Origin: Alistipes senegalensis JC50
GTDB lineage: Bacteria > Bacteroidota > Bacteroidia > Bacteroidales > Rikenellaceae
Direction of reading: 5' to 3'
Length of the DNA: 64,000 bases
Assembly: GCF_025145645.1 (NCBI RefSeq)
Contig: NZ_CP102252.1
Location: forward strand, 3,720,001 to 3,784,000
This document shows, in pieces, positions 1 through 7,582 of this stretch. Under the pieces are notes generated by a model, which did not search any database, was not told the origin of the DNA, and was given only the letters and a program-made list of their open reading frames with translations. Each line of letters begins with the position of its first letter. Within the stretch, counting starts at the first letter, position 1. The position numbers and the translations under genes are program-made.

Positions 1-633
1 GAACGACTTGCGGAATTCCGAGCCGCTCAGTCCGAGGTTGTAGAGAACGTTCAGGGGGAAGATTTCGTCGCGCAGCACGTGCCGATCCTCGCTCACATGG
101 TAGGCGGGCCACAGGGCCAGCAGTCCCAGCGCGAAGAGCGCCGCACCGGTCAGTCCGATGTTCATGCGCGCCGTGCGCGTGATGTAGCGTTTGTGGCCGA
201 TCTCGCGCGCCGCGAGCCACAGCAGCGGCAGGTAGATGACGCATACCAGCACCACCGAAGGGTAGATGTTGCCCAGCAGTTCGCCCGCCTCGCCCGGATT
301 GGTCGTCAGGAGGTTGGTGAACATGTCGGTGGCGATGATCGAGTTGCCGAAGAGGTATAACAGCACGATCTGGAAGGCGCAGAAGAAGATGAACGGGAAC
401 GCCAGCCAGATCATCACGCCCGAACGGCGCAGGGCCACGCTCCACATCATGTAGAATCCCAGCGGCATGAGGATCAGCGCCTCGACGGTCCACACCGAAT
501 AGGGTTCGGTGTTGGCCAGCACGCAGTTGGGAATGATCAGCGCCACGAAGAAATAGACGGTCAGCAGCGTCGTGAAGCGGCTGCGGGTCTTGACCGTTTG
601 CCGTCTGTTTTTCCGGTTCGTATCAGCACTCAT
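1..633 (-). CDS. Phosphoethanolamine transferase (EptA-like), N-terminal part
   Basis: The 3' end lies beyond the window; 211 N-terminal residues are visible. My reverse-strand translation starts MSADTNRKNR after a basic cytoplasmic tail and continues through several hydrophobic segments. Around residues 94-116 it has TDMFTNLLTTNPGEAGELL, which matches the EptA/EptB N-terminal membrane domain (PF08019). Enzymes of this family move phosphoethanolamine from phosphatidylethanolamine to lipid A or other surface glycans. The catalytic sulfatase-fold domain would be outside the window, so activity cannot be judged. It starts 13 bp after the Omp85-like gene and is probably the last visible gene of that operon. 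A different alkaline-phosphatase-superfamily lipid or glycan transferase is possible. Confidence 0.75.
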   Translation of the reverse strand, partial: MSADTNRKNRRQTVKTRSRFTTLLTVYFFVALIIPNCVLANTEPYSVWTVEALILMPLGFYMMWSVALRRSGVMIWLAFPFIFFCAFQIVLLYLFGNSIIATDMFTNLLTTNPGEAGELLGNIYPSVVLVCVIYLPLLWLAAREIGHKRYITRTARMNIGLTGAALFALGLLALWPAYHVSEDRHVLRDEIFPLNVLYNLGLSGSEFRKSF

Positions 634-646
634 AAGCCAAATAGCT

Positions 647-1840
647 CTAAAAAGCCTCGTTGATGCTCAGCAGGAATCCGCTTGTCTTCTTGCCGAATCC
701 GTAATCGAGGCGAACGTTAACTCTTTTTTTGAGCTCCCACCGGAAGCCGATTCCGTAGTTGGGGAGCGTCTGCGACCAGTCGAATTCGCCGAGCGACGGA
801 AACACGTTGCCCGCACCGCCCCAGACCGCGCATCCGATCCGCCGCCAGATCCGCTGGCGCAGTTCGATCTGCAAGGTGATCATGTCGTTGTCCGTATAGC
901 GGCCCTGGTAATAGCCGCGCATCCGCTGGCTGCCGCCCAGCCGGGCGAGCATCGGCCACGGCGTGCCGTCGGTGTTGAACACCGCGTAGAGGTCGGCGGC
1001 GAGGATGCCGTCTTTCCACACCCGCTGGTAGGCATCGGCCGTGAAAGTCGTGCGCCACAGCGTTTTGCCGCAGTTTCCGAGCCCCTTCGGGAAAAGCGTC
1101 TCCTGAAAACTCACGTAGAGACCCCGGAACGGATTGGGAATGAAGTCGCGCGAATCGTATTCGAGGATCGCTCCGATGCCCGTCGCCGTATAATGCAGCT
1201 TTTCTCCGTGCAGATACTCCTGCTTGGAGAATTTCAGACCCCGCGTGTGTTCGAAACTCACCAGTCCGCCGACATAGGTATGGGGCAGGAACTCGTGCAG
1301 ATAGCGCCCTTCGACCAGATAGCGTTTTTCGGAATAGGTGCTTTCGGGATTGTGGCGCCCCGCATCATAGCCGATGCCCCAGAAACTGCGGGGCGCCGAG
1401 GCGAACATCACCGTATAGTTCAGACGGCGTTTGTTGTGCGAGAAAATGGTGTTTCCCGTCACGCCCAGCGCATAGAACCCCGACACCGAAACGTTGGCGA
1501 AGATCGAGATGTCCGACGGCGCCGTGATCGAATCCGTACGGTCGAGGCGGAACAGTCCCGCCGCCAGCAGACCGATGCCGAAGCTCGTGTTCTTCGAATA
1601 GCTGGGGCCTCCGGCGAAGGTGAAGTCGATCTTCTTTTCGAAGGTCTTGTCGGTGGTCGATTCTCCGAAGTAATCGACTACGCGGCGCAGGAAAGGTTTC
1701 CTTCGGGGAGCCTCCTGCGGCAGCGGGGTGTAGGTGTAGTGCAGCGTGTCGCCGTCTGCAACACGGGTGCCCTCCTGGGCCCGCCCCGTGAGGAGCGAAC
1801 CTGAGAGCACGAGGATCAGGACAACGATTCTGCGCACCAT
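647..1840 (-). CDS. Omp85/BamA-TamA-like outer membrane beta-barrel protein
   Basis: 397 residues with a signal peptide (residues 1-21, ending TGRAQ). The rest alternates in the pattern of a transmembrane beta-barrel and closes with repeated G-x-G-F-R-W-E and R-L-D-Y-G-F-G strands, ending in the aromatic residue F typical of outer-membrane proteins. The sequence resembles the bacterial surface antigen (D15/Omp85) barrel. I see no POTRA repeats and the length is about half that of BamA, so this looks like a barrel-only family member. It lies 6 bp downstream of the YtfJ-like gene and upstream of the phosphoethanolamine transferase, suggesting one envelope operon. Its substrate is unknown. Confidence 0.7.
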   Translation of the reverse strand: MVRRIVVLILVLSGSLLTGRAQEGTRVADGDTLHYTYTPLPQEAPRRKPFLRRVVDYFGESTTDKTFEKKIDFTFAGGPSYSKNTSFGIGLLAAGLFRLDRTDSITAPSDISIFANVSVSGFYALGVTGNTIFSHNKRRLNYTVMFASAPRSFWGIGYDAGRHNPESTYSEKRYLVEGRYLHEFLPHTYVGGLVSFEHTRGLKFSKQEYLHGEKLHYTATGIGAILEYDSRDFIPNPFRGLYVSFQETLFPKGLGNCGKTLWRTTFTADAYQRVWKDGILAADLYAVFNTDGTPWPMLARLGGSQRMRGYYQGRYTDNDMITLQIELRQRIWRRIGCAVWGGAGNVFPSLGEFDWSQTLPNYGIGFRWELKKRVNVRLDYGFGKKTSGFLLSINEAF

Positions 1841-1846
1841 CGAGAT

Positions 1847-2365
1847 CTATTTGTACTTCTCGACGGTCTGGTAGAAAGCCTCCTTGTCCGCGTCGGAGAG
1901 GATGCCCTTGCGCACGAACACCAGTTCGCCCTCCTTCGATACGATCATCAGCACGAACTGGTTGTTGCAGTCGCCCAGCCCCCAAGCCTTGCTCAGGATG
2001 CGGTCCTGATCGGCCAGCACCGTGGCGCCGTTCGAGGCCGTGCGTTTCTTGGCCATGCTGCGGGCCATGCCGTTGGGTACCATCGGGGCGTCCTTGAGGT
2101 TCATCACCCCGAAGCCGTAGATGTTTTCGCCCGACGCGCGTCCGTTCTTTTCCAGTTCGATGGTGAAATCCTCGTTCTGTTTGTGGCGGTCGGGGTCCAC
2201 GTAGAATATCATCAGGTTCTTTTCGCCGAAATGGGGCAGTTTGGCCGGTTTTCCGTCCAGGTCGAGCACCTCGACGTTCTGCACCTTGCGGGGCAGTTCC
2301 TGCGCCGCGGCGGCCGATGCGGTCAGCGCGAAAGCCGCCAGCATCACGATCACTTTCATCTTCAT
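1847..2365 (-). CDS. YtfJ-like periplasmic thioredoxin-fold protein
   Basis: 172 residues: a signal peptide (1-21, ends AAAAQ) followed by a thioredoxin-like domain with the strand NLMIFYVDPD near residues 48-57. A C-terminal stretch (FVLMIVSKEGELVFVRKG) is typical of the YtfJ family. No CxxC motif is present, so it is unlikely to be a thiol oxidoreductase; YtfJ proteins have no established activity. It is the first gene of a minus-strand operon with the Omp85-like and EptA-like genes. A TATCTTTG box 42 bp upstream of the start is the likely promoter. Confidence 0.72.
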   Translation of the reverse strand: MKMKVIVMLAAFALTASAAAAQELPRKVQNVEVLDLDGKPAKLPHFGEKNLMIFYVDPDRHKQNEDFTIELEKNGRASGENIYGFGVMNLKDAPMVPNGMARSMAKKRTASNGATVLADQDRILSKAWGLGDCNNQFVLMIVSKEGELVFVRKGILSDADKEAFYQTVEKYK

Positions 2366-2406
2366 TACGTTCTGTTTTTGCGGTTTCTAACGAAAACAAA
2401 TCGTGT

Positions 2407-2414
2407 CAAAGATA
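2407..2414 (-). promoter_or_regulatory. Putative -7 promoter box for the YtfJ-like operon
   Basis: Reads TATCTTTG on the minus strand, a perfect match to the Bacteroidetes -7 consensus TAnnTTTG. I do not see a convincing TTTG at the -33 position. The resulting leader would be roughly 35 nt. Confidence 0.55.
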
Positions 2415-2468
2415 CGACATTTCTCCGAACATCGGGAATGTCGGCACTCCTATTTATTGTCCGATTGG

Positions 2469-2882
2469 TCACTTTTTTCTACCGGCAGCGGCTATGGCGG
2501 TGTCGAATCCGTAAAATCCGCCTCCCGAGATGATCAGGAAGACATAGACGCCGAGCCATACGAACTCCTGTTCCCCGGCTCCGAATCCGCCCCAGACGAA
2601 CATCAGGAGAATGCCCGCCGCCATCAGAAATGCCGCAGGACGCACCCACAGCCCCATGATGATAAGCACGGCCAGCAGCACTTCGACGACCGTCACGATG
2701 ACGAACACGGCGGCGGGCTCGATGTGAAGCAATGCCGGATATGATCCGATTATTTCGTTGTAGTTCTGTATTTTGCCGATGTTGTGAAACAACATCATGG
2801 CGCCCGTGAACAACCGCATGTAGAACACGGCCCAGTCCATACGGCGGTATTCTCCGATCCGTCCTGTCATTTTCTTCTCCAT
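2469..2882 (-). CDS. DoxX-family membrane protein
   Basis: About 137 residues with four hydrophobic segments. Features include the early Y-M-R-L-F-T-G-A-M-M-L-F-H-N-I-G-K pattern and the later helix LLAVLIIMGLWVRPAAFLMA, both characteristic of DoxX/SURF4-like inner-membrane proteins. Those are associated with quinone or thiol redox chemistry in some bacteria, but no substrate can be assigned here. The frame extends upstream to 2948, but that region overlaps the promoter of the divergent phosphatase. I therefore use the ATG at 2882; the ATG at 2870, preceded by GGAGAAG, is an equally good start. The gene is divergent from the phosphatase gene. Confidence 0.75.
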   Translation of the reverse strand: MEKKMTGRIGEYRRMDWAVFYMRLFTGAMMLFHNIGKIQNYNEIIGSYPALLHIEPAAVFVIVTVVEVLLAVLIIMGLWVRPAAFLMAAGILLMFVWGGFGAGEQEFVWLGVYVFLIISGGGFYGFDTAIAAAGRKK

Positions 2883-2920
2883 ATCCCCGGGTCCTGCAAT
2901 TCGCGTTCCGAAAAATTCGC

Positions 2921-2928
2921 TATCTTTA
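2921..2928 (+). promoter_or_regulatory. -7 promoter box (TATCTTTA) immediately before the phosphatase gene
   Basis: TATCTTTA ends only 4 nt before the ATG at 2933. With a Bacteroidetes start point a few nucleotides after the box, the mRNA would be leaderless or nearly so. Confidence 0.5.
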
Positions 2929-2932
2929 CGGC

Positions 2933-3421
2933 ATGGAACCGAAAACAAGAATCTTATTCGTCTGTTTGGGCAATATCTGCCGCTCTCCGGCCGCCGACGG
3001 CATCATGCACGACCTCGTGGAGAAGCGGGGATTCGCCGACCGTTTCACGATCGACTCGGCGGGCACCTACGGAGGCCACCGGGGCGAACTGCCCGATCCG
3101 CGCATGCGGAGCGCGGCTTCACGCCGCGGCTATGCGCTGACGCACCGTGCGCGGCAGGTGAGCGAAGCGGATTTTGACCGCTTCGACATGATCGTCGGGA
3201 TGGACGACATGAATTACGAAACGCTGTATCGCATGGCGCCCTCCCCCGAGGCCGCCCGCAAGATATTCCGCATGACGGAGTTCTGCCGCCGCCATCCCGA
3301 CCGCACCTATGTTCCCGACCCCTATTATGAGGGACACGAGGGTTTCGAGCTGGTGCTCGACATGCTGGAGGACGGCTGCGAAGGGATTCTGGAATATCTT
3401 AGAAATCCAGTCCGAAACTGA
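2933..3421 (+). CDS. Low-molecular-weight protein-tyrosine phosphatase
   Basis: 162 residues, the normal length for the family. The P-loop CLGNICRS occupies residues 11-18, giving nucleophile Cys11 and phosphate-binding Arg17. The general-acid Asp is in the VPDPYY motif (Asp129). Such cytoplasmic enzymes remove phosphate from tyrosine, often on BY-kinases that control capsule and exopolysaccharide export, though other phosphotyrosine or phosphoarginine targets are known. No kinase gene is nearby, so the partner is unknown. Its last 23 bp overlap the 3' end of the convergent PorV/PorQ gene. Confidence 0.92.
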   Translation: MEPKTRILFVCLGNICRSPAADGIMHDLVEKRGFADRFTIDSAGTYGGHRGELPDPRMRSAASRRGYALTHRARQVSEADFDRFDMIVGMDDMNYETLYRMAPSPEAARKIFRMTEFCRRHPDRTYVPDPYYEGHEGFELVLDMLEDGCEGILEYLRNPVRN

Positions 3422-4280
3422 TGCTGTACGTATTGCGCAGGAGCGTGTGCTTCTTGGCGAAAAGATAGGCGAAGTCCAGCCGCAAGTGGAGGATGCGCAC
3501 GCCGGCGCCGACGGTCCAGTAGCTCGGATAGTAGTCGCGCCGCTCGCCGTAGTGGTAACCCGTGCGCAGTTGGACCAGTTGCATCAGGTTGTATTCGGCA
3601 CCCACCGACATTTGGAATCCGCGGACCGACGACGGCGAGAAATAGTATCCCAGGTCGGTGCCGACGGTGATTTCGTGCGCATCGGTGAGGAACGTGTCGA
3701 GGGCCGCCCCGACGGTGAAATCCATCGGCAGCGTGTAGTCCGTATCGTGGACGTATCCGCCCAGATTGCCCAGCTTGGCACCTGCGCGCAACGTCGAGTA
3801 GCTGCCGACGTTCTCCAGCGGCAGCTGGTAGGCGGCGCTGAGATCCACGGCCAGGGCGTCGGCCGAAATCTCCGGGCGTTTCAAGTGCATGTAACGCGCC
3901 ACGATGCCCAGAGCCCAGTTGTCGCCCATGCGGCGCGAATAGCCCAGATCGACGGCCATGTCGTTGTTGCCGTGTTCGCGGAGATACTGGCGCCAGCCGA
4001 TCTGCGCGAGGTTGACGTTGTCGAAGCGGCAGAAGCCCGACACGGCGTAATAGTCTATATCTTCTTGCCCGTAGTAGGACGACGAAATCTGCGACGGCAT
4101 GCGCGAAAAAACCGCCATCGCCGAGTTGTTGTAGATGGCGTGCGAGCCCGAAAGGGTGGTCATCATCAAGCCGCCCATGCCGATCGCCTTGGCGTCGGGA
4201 CTGGGGAGCGTCGCCTCAATTCTTTGGGCGTATGTCTGGAATACGGCCAAGGCCGCGATCAAGGTTACGAGTCGTTTCAT
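3399..4280 (-). CDS. PorV/PorQ-family outer membrane protein
   Basis: 293 residues from the start at 4280. It has a signal peptide (MKRLVTLIAALAVFQTYAQ), then AKAIGMGGLMMT and HAIYNNSA, the N-terminal signature of PorV/PorQ proteins, and then amphipathic beta-strands ending in SFGLDF. Family members are FadL-like barrels; some work in type IX secretion, others are uncharacterised porins. No other secretion gene lies here, so a type IX role is only a family-level possibility. An upstream extension to 4334 is rejected because it would precede the signal peptide and overlap the promoter. Confidence 0.75.
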   Translation of the reverse strand: MKRLVTLIAALAVFQTYAQRIEATLPSPDAKAIGMGGLMMTTLSGSHAIYNNSAMAVFSRMPSQISSSYYGQEDIDYYAVSGFCRFDNVNLAQIGWRQYLREHGNNDMAVDLGYSRRMGDNWALGIVARYMHLKRPEISADALAVDLSAAYQLPLENVGSYSTLRAGAKLGNLGGYVHDTDYTLPMDFTVGAALDTFLTDAHEITVGTDLGYYFSPSSVRGFQMSVGAEYNLMQLVQLRTGYHYGERRDYYPSYWTVGAGVRILHLRLDFAYLFAKKHTLLRNTYSISFGLDF

Positions 4281-4285
4281 AATTA

Positions 4286-4293
4286 CAAATATA
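4286..4293 (-). promoter_or_regulatory. -7 promoter box of the PorV/PorQ gene
   Basis: TATATTTG on the minus strand ends 5 nt before the ATG at 4280, so the transcript would have almost no leader. No clear -33 element is visible. Confidence 0.45.
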
Positions 4294-4470
4294 GTAAAAT
4301 GCAAAATGAATTGCATCCGGTCCGACAGAACCATTCAACTGCAAAAAGCGTCGTTACGGCGTCAAAGATAACAAAAAAATGCAAGTTGCGACAATTACGG
4401 CATACGCTCCGTTTTCGTGCCGTGATTGTCTGCGGCGCTTCGGACGCGAAAAGAAGGCTTCCTGCGGAAT

Positions 4471-4515
4471 AAACAAAAGTGCCCGACAAGTTTACTTGAA
4501 CGGACACTTTTGTTT
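4471..4515 (-). terminator. Terminator hairpin downstream of fabG
   Basis: Two 15-base arms (4471-4485 and 4501-4515) pair with one mismatch, with a small inner stem CAAGT/ACTTG. On the minus strand the hairpin ends in a T-rich run (CTTTTGTTTATT). It lies 48 bp past the fabG stop codon. Its core ACAAAAGTG/CACTTTTGT recurs in the rubrerythrin terminator at 38745-38783. Confidence 0.75.
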
Positions 4516-4562
4516 TCAGAAGATGCTTTGCGGCATCCTTTCTTTTCGCTTCTCTCAGCTTC

Positions 4563-5309
4563 TTAGCAGTTCATCGCGCCGCAGCAGTGGATGACCTGAC
4601 CGCTGACATACGACGAAAGATCCGAAGCGAGGAACAACGCCACCTTGGCAACGTCCTCGGGCGTGCCGCCGCGGCGCAGCGGAATCTGCTTGTACCAGCC
4701 CTCTTTCACCTCGTCGGGCAGCTTGGCGGTCATTTCGGTCATGATGAAGCCGGGGGCGATGGCGTTGGCACGGATACCTCGCGGGCCCATCTCCTTCGCA
4801 ATGGATTTAGCCAATCCGATCATGCCGGCCTTCGACGCCGAGTAGTTGCACTGTCCGGCGTTGCCGCTGACACCCACCACCGACGACATGTTGATGATCG
4901 AGCCGCCTTTCTGCCGCGCCATGACGGGCGTTACGGCGTGGATGAAGTTGAACGCCGATTTGAGGTTCACGGTCAGCACGGCATCCCACTGAGCCTCGGA
5001 CATGCGCATCATCAGGCCGTCTTTCGTGATTCCGGCGTTGTTGACGAGGATGTCGATGCGTCCGAAATCCTTCACGATCTGGTCGATGACCTGATGCGTC
5101 TCTTCGAAATTCGCGGCGTTCGAGGCGTATCCTTTGGCCTTTACGCCCAATGCGGCGATCTCGGCCTCGGTGGCTTTGCCGTTCTCGTCGATCACGAGGT
5201 CGGTGAACGCCACGTCGGCACCCTCTTTGGCGAATTCGAGTGCGATGGCCTTGCCGATGCCGCGTGCGGCGCCGGTCACAACGGCCACTTTTCCATCCAG
5301 TAATTTCAT
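4563..5309 (-). CDS. fabG: 3-oxoacyl-[acyl-carrier-protein] reductase FabG
   Basis: 248 residues, the standard FabG length. The NADPH-binding motif TGAARGIG is at residues 12-19 and NNAG at 90-93. The catalytic Ser142/Ser143, Tyr156 and Lys160 are in place (NYSASKAG). It reduces 3-oxoacyl-ACP in cytoplasmic fatty-acid elongation. The ATG at 5309 precedes the Rossmann fold by the usual distance; the 15-residue upstream extension is rejected. The gene is monocistronic, read from one or both of two tandem promoter-bearing repeats (5352-5496) and closed by a strong terminator. It is not next to other fab genes, and other short-chain dehydrogenases share this fold, but overall similarity strongly favours FabG. 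Confidence 0.9.
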   Translation of the reverse strand: MKLLDGKVAVVTGAARGIGKAIALEFAKEGADVAFTDLVIDENGKATEAEIAALGVKAKGYASNAANFEETHQVIDQIVKDFGRIDILVNNAGITKDGLMMRMSEAQWDAVLTVNLKSAFNFIHAVTPVMARQKGGSIINMSSVVGVSGNAGQCNYSASKAGMIGLAKSIAKEMGPRGIRANAIAPGFIMTEMTAKLPDEVKEGWYKQIPLRRGGTPEDVAKVALFLASDLSSYVSGQVIHCCGAMNC

Positions 5310-5351
5310 AATGTTATACTTTTTAAGGTAATATCTGCCAATTTTGCGGCA

Positions 5352-5418
5352 CAAAGATAGTGCAAGGCGAGAGGAATGCCAAATTTATTTGAGCATTTCC
5401 GAGCCGCAGCCTATCTAA
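5352..5418 (-). repeat. Promoter-bearing hairpin repeat, copy A
   Basis: On the minus strand it runs from TTAGATAGGCTGCG through an imperfect hairpin (arms GGAAATGC and GGCATTCC) to TTTG, exactly 20 bp, then TATCTTTG (5352-5359). It ends in a canonical Bacteroidetes promoter 42 bp upstream of the fabG start. The same layout occurs at 5427-5496 and 32086-32152. Confidence 0.75.
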
Positions 5419-5426
5419 GGCGAAGC

Positions 5427-5496
5427 CAAAAATAGTACAAGCCGAGGGCAAATGCAAACTTCGTTTGCGGTTTTGCCGAGGCGCAGCCTATCCAAG
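5427..5496 (-). repeat. Promoter-bearing hairpin repeat, copy B
   Basis: Tandem with copy A in the same orientation. The minus strand reads GGATAGGCTGCGCCTCGGC, then stem GCAAAC/GTTTGC, then TTTG-N20-TATTTTTG (5427-5434). The -7 box deviates slightly. A small G+C-rich hairpin (ACCGGG/CCCGGT, 5497-5513) lies directly upstream. Together with copy A it fills most of the 309-bp gap between fabG and glyA. Confidence 0.72.
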
Positions 5497-5573
5497 ACCG
5501 GGTTTTGCCCGGTCAAATATAGGAAAAATATCTTAAACCGTTTTTCGACGAACCCATTTTCGGCATTTTTGCT

Positions 5574-5581
5574 TATCTTTA
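5574..5581 (+). promoter_or_regulatory. -7 promoter box of glyA
   Basis: TATCTTTA lies 37 bp before the glyA ATG, in an AT-rich stretch. It is the best TAnnTTTG match on this strand in the gap. Confidence 0.5.
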
Positions 5582-5618
5582 CCCGCTGTAAAAGCATTTC
5601 ACAAAATCCCTAACGATA

Positions 5619-6899
5619 ATGAAAAGAGATTCCCAGATTTTCGATTTGATTGCCGCCGAGCGCAGCCGCCAGATGCACGGCATCGAGCTGATCGCCTCGG
5701 AGAACTTCGTCAGCGACCAGGTGATGGAGGCCATGGGCTCGGTTTTGACCAACAAATACGCCGAAGGCTATCCCGGCGCCCGCTACTACGGAGGCTGCGA
5801 GGTCGTGGACAAGGTCGAGTCGCTGGCCATCGAGCGCATCTGCAAGCTCTACGGCGCGGAATACGCCAACGTGCAGCCCCACTCGGGCGCGCAGGCCAAC
5901 ATGGCCGTTTTCTTCGCCTGCATGCAGCCGGGCGACACTTTCATGGGGCTGGACCTCGCACACGGAGGGCACCTCTCGCACGGTTCGCCGGTCAACATGT
6001 CGGGCAAATACTTCCGGGCAGTAGGCTACCAGCTCGACGAGAAGACCGGCACGATCGACTACGACGCCATGGAGCGTAAAGCCCTGGAGTGCAAGCCCAA
6101 ACTGATCGTCGGCGGCGCCTCGGCCTATTCGCGCGAATGGGACTACAAGCGCATGCGCGAGATCGCCGACAAGGTGGGGGCCCTGCTGATGGTGGACATG
6201 GCCCACACGGCCGGACTGATCGCCGCCGGGCTGCTGGACAACCCCGTGAAATACGCCCATATCGTCACCTCGACGACCCACAAGACCCTGCGCGGACCCC
6301 GCGGCGGCATTATCCTGATGGGCAAGGATTTCGAGAATCCCTGGGGGCAGACCACGCCGAAGGGCGCCGTGAAGATGATGTCGCAGATCCTCAATTCAGC
6401 CGTATTCCCGGGCATCCAGGGCGGTCCGCTGGAGCACGTCATCGCCGCCAAGGCCGTGGCTTTCGGCGAGGCGCTGGAGCCTGCCTACAAGGAGTATCAG
6501 ACTCAGGTGCAGAAGAACGCCGCCGCGATGGCCGCCGCTTTCGTGAAGCGCGGTTACAAGATCGTATCGGGCGGTACGGACAACCACCTGATGCTGGTCG
6601 ATCTGCGGACGAAATTCCCCGAACTGACGGGCAAGCTGGCCGAGAAATGCCTCGTGGCCGCCGACATCACCACCAACAAGAACATGGTGCCGTTCGACAG
6701 CCGCTCGCCGTTCCAGACCTCGGGTCTGCGCTTCGGCACCCCGGCCATTACGACCCGCGGTCTGAAGGAGGACAAGATGGATTACATCGTCGAGCTGATC
6801 GACCGCGTGCTGCACGATCCGGAGAACGAGGCGAATATCGCCGCCGTCCGCAAGGATGTGAACGCCCTGATGGCCGACTATCCGCTTTTCGCGTGGTAA
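5619..6899 (+). CDS. glyA: Serine hydroxymethyltransferase
   Basis: 426 residues, full length. It interconverts serine plus tetrahydrofolate with glycine plus methylene-tetrahydrofolate, the main cytoplasmic source of one-carbon units. Visible signatures are the N-terminal ELIASENF motif (about residues 24-31), GYPGARYYGG, the PLP-lysine region STTHKTLRGPRGG with Lys222, and the C-terminal TSGLRFGTPA. The start is supported by a -7 box upstream and by the normal N-terminus. Only 1 bp separates its stop from the DUF2461 gene, so those two and the following hydrolase are probably co-transcribed. Confidence 0.97.
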   Translation: MKRDSQIFDLIAAERSRQMHGIELIASENFVSDQVMEAMGSVLTNKYAEGYPGARYYGGCEVVDKVESLAIERICKLYGAEYANVQPHSGAQANMAVFFACMQPGDTFMGLDLAHGGHLSHGSPVNMSGKYFRAVGYQLDEKTGTIDYDAMERKALECKPKLIVGGASAYSREWDYKRMREIADKVGALLMVDMAHTAGLIAAGLLDNPVKYAHIVTSTTHKTLRGPRGGIILMGKDFENPWGQTTPKGAVKMMSQILNSAVFPGIQGGPLEHVIAAKAVAFGEALEPAYKEYQTQVQKNAAAMAAAFVKRGYKIVSGGTDNHLMLVDLRTKFPELTGKLAEKCLVAADITTNKNMVPFDSRSPFQTSGLRFGTPAITTRGLKEDKMDYIVELIDRVLHDPENEANIAAVRKDVNALMADYPLFAW

Positions 6900-6900
6900 G

Positions 6901-7581
6901 ATGAAAGAGGTTATCGACTTCTTCCGCCGCCTGCACGACGACAATACCCGGGAGTGGTTCGACGCCCACCGCGCCGAATGGACCCGGGTGAAAGGGCGGT
7001 TCGCGGATTTCACCGGACAGTTGATCGAGGGCATCTCGTCGTTCGATCCTACGGTGCGGGGCCTGCGTCCGCAGGACTGCACCTACCGGATCGCCCGCGA
7101 CACGCGCTTTTCGAACGACAAGTCGCCCTACAAGACCCATATCGGAGCCTACATCGCCCCGAAGGGCAAGAAATCGGGCTTCGCGGGATACTATTTCCAC
7201 ATCGAGCCCTGCGCCGATTCGCTGGTGGGGTGCAACCTGCTTTCGGCGGGTCTTTACTGCCCCGAACCGACGGTGCTGCGATCGGTGCGGGAGGAGATTC
7301 TCGATAACGGTGCGGAGATCGAGGCGGCCGTCGGCAAGGCCCGGGGATTCCGGCTCTACGAAGGCAACAAGCTCAAACGCATACCGACAGGATTTCCCGC
7401 CGACAGCGAATACGCCGAGATGTTGAAATTGAAGGATTTTTACCTCGAACGGCCGATCACCGAAGAGTACCTGCTCGCTCCGGACCTGCTGGAGCGCACC
7501 GTCGAGGAGTTCCGCCGTACGCAGCCGTTCATCGCCATTCTGAACCGCGCCGTGCAGTACGCCTACGACGAAATGATGTAG
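6901..7581 (+). CDS. DUF2461 domain protein
   Basis: 226 residues. The pattern NTREWFDAHRAEW near residues 16-28, RIARDTRFSNDKSPYKTH near 62-79 and a central FHIEP match the DUF2461/TIGR02453 family, conserved in bacteria and fungi without an established function. No signal peptide or membrane segment is seen, so it is probably cytoplasmic. It sits 1 bp after glyA and 1 bp before the next hydrolase, implying translational coupling rather than a shared pathway. Confidence 0.85.
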   Translation: MKEVIDFFRRLHDDNTREWFDAHRAEWTRVKGRFADFTGQLIEGISSFDPTVRGLRPQDCTYRIARDTRFSNDKSPYKTHIGAYIAPKGKKSGFAGYYFHIEPCADSLVGCNLLSAGLYCPEPTVLRSVREEILDNGAEIEAAVGKARGFRLYEGNKLKRIPTGFPADSEYAEMLKLKDFYLERPITEEYLLAPDLLERTVEEFRRTQPFIAILNRAVQYAYDEMM

Positions 7582-7582
7582 C

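Noticed and set aside
5497..5513. ACCGGG/CCCGGT hairpin next to repeat copy B as a separate terminator
   Set aside because: It has no adjoining T-run in either direction and no gene ends nearby; it more likely belongs to the repeat's flank.
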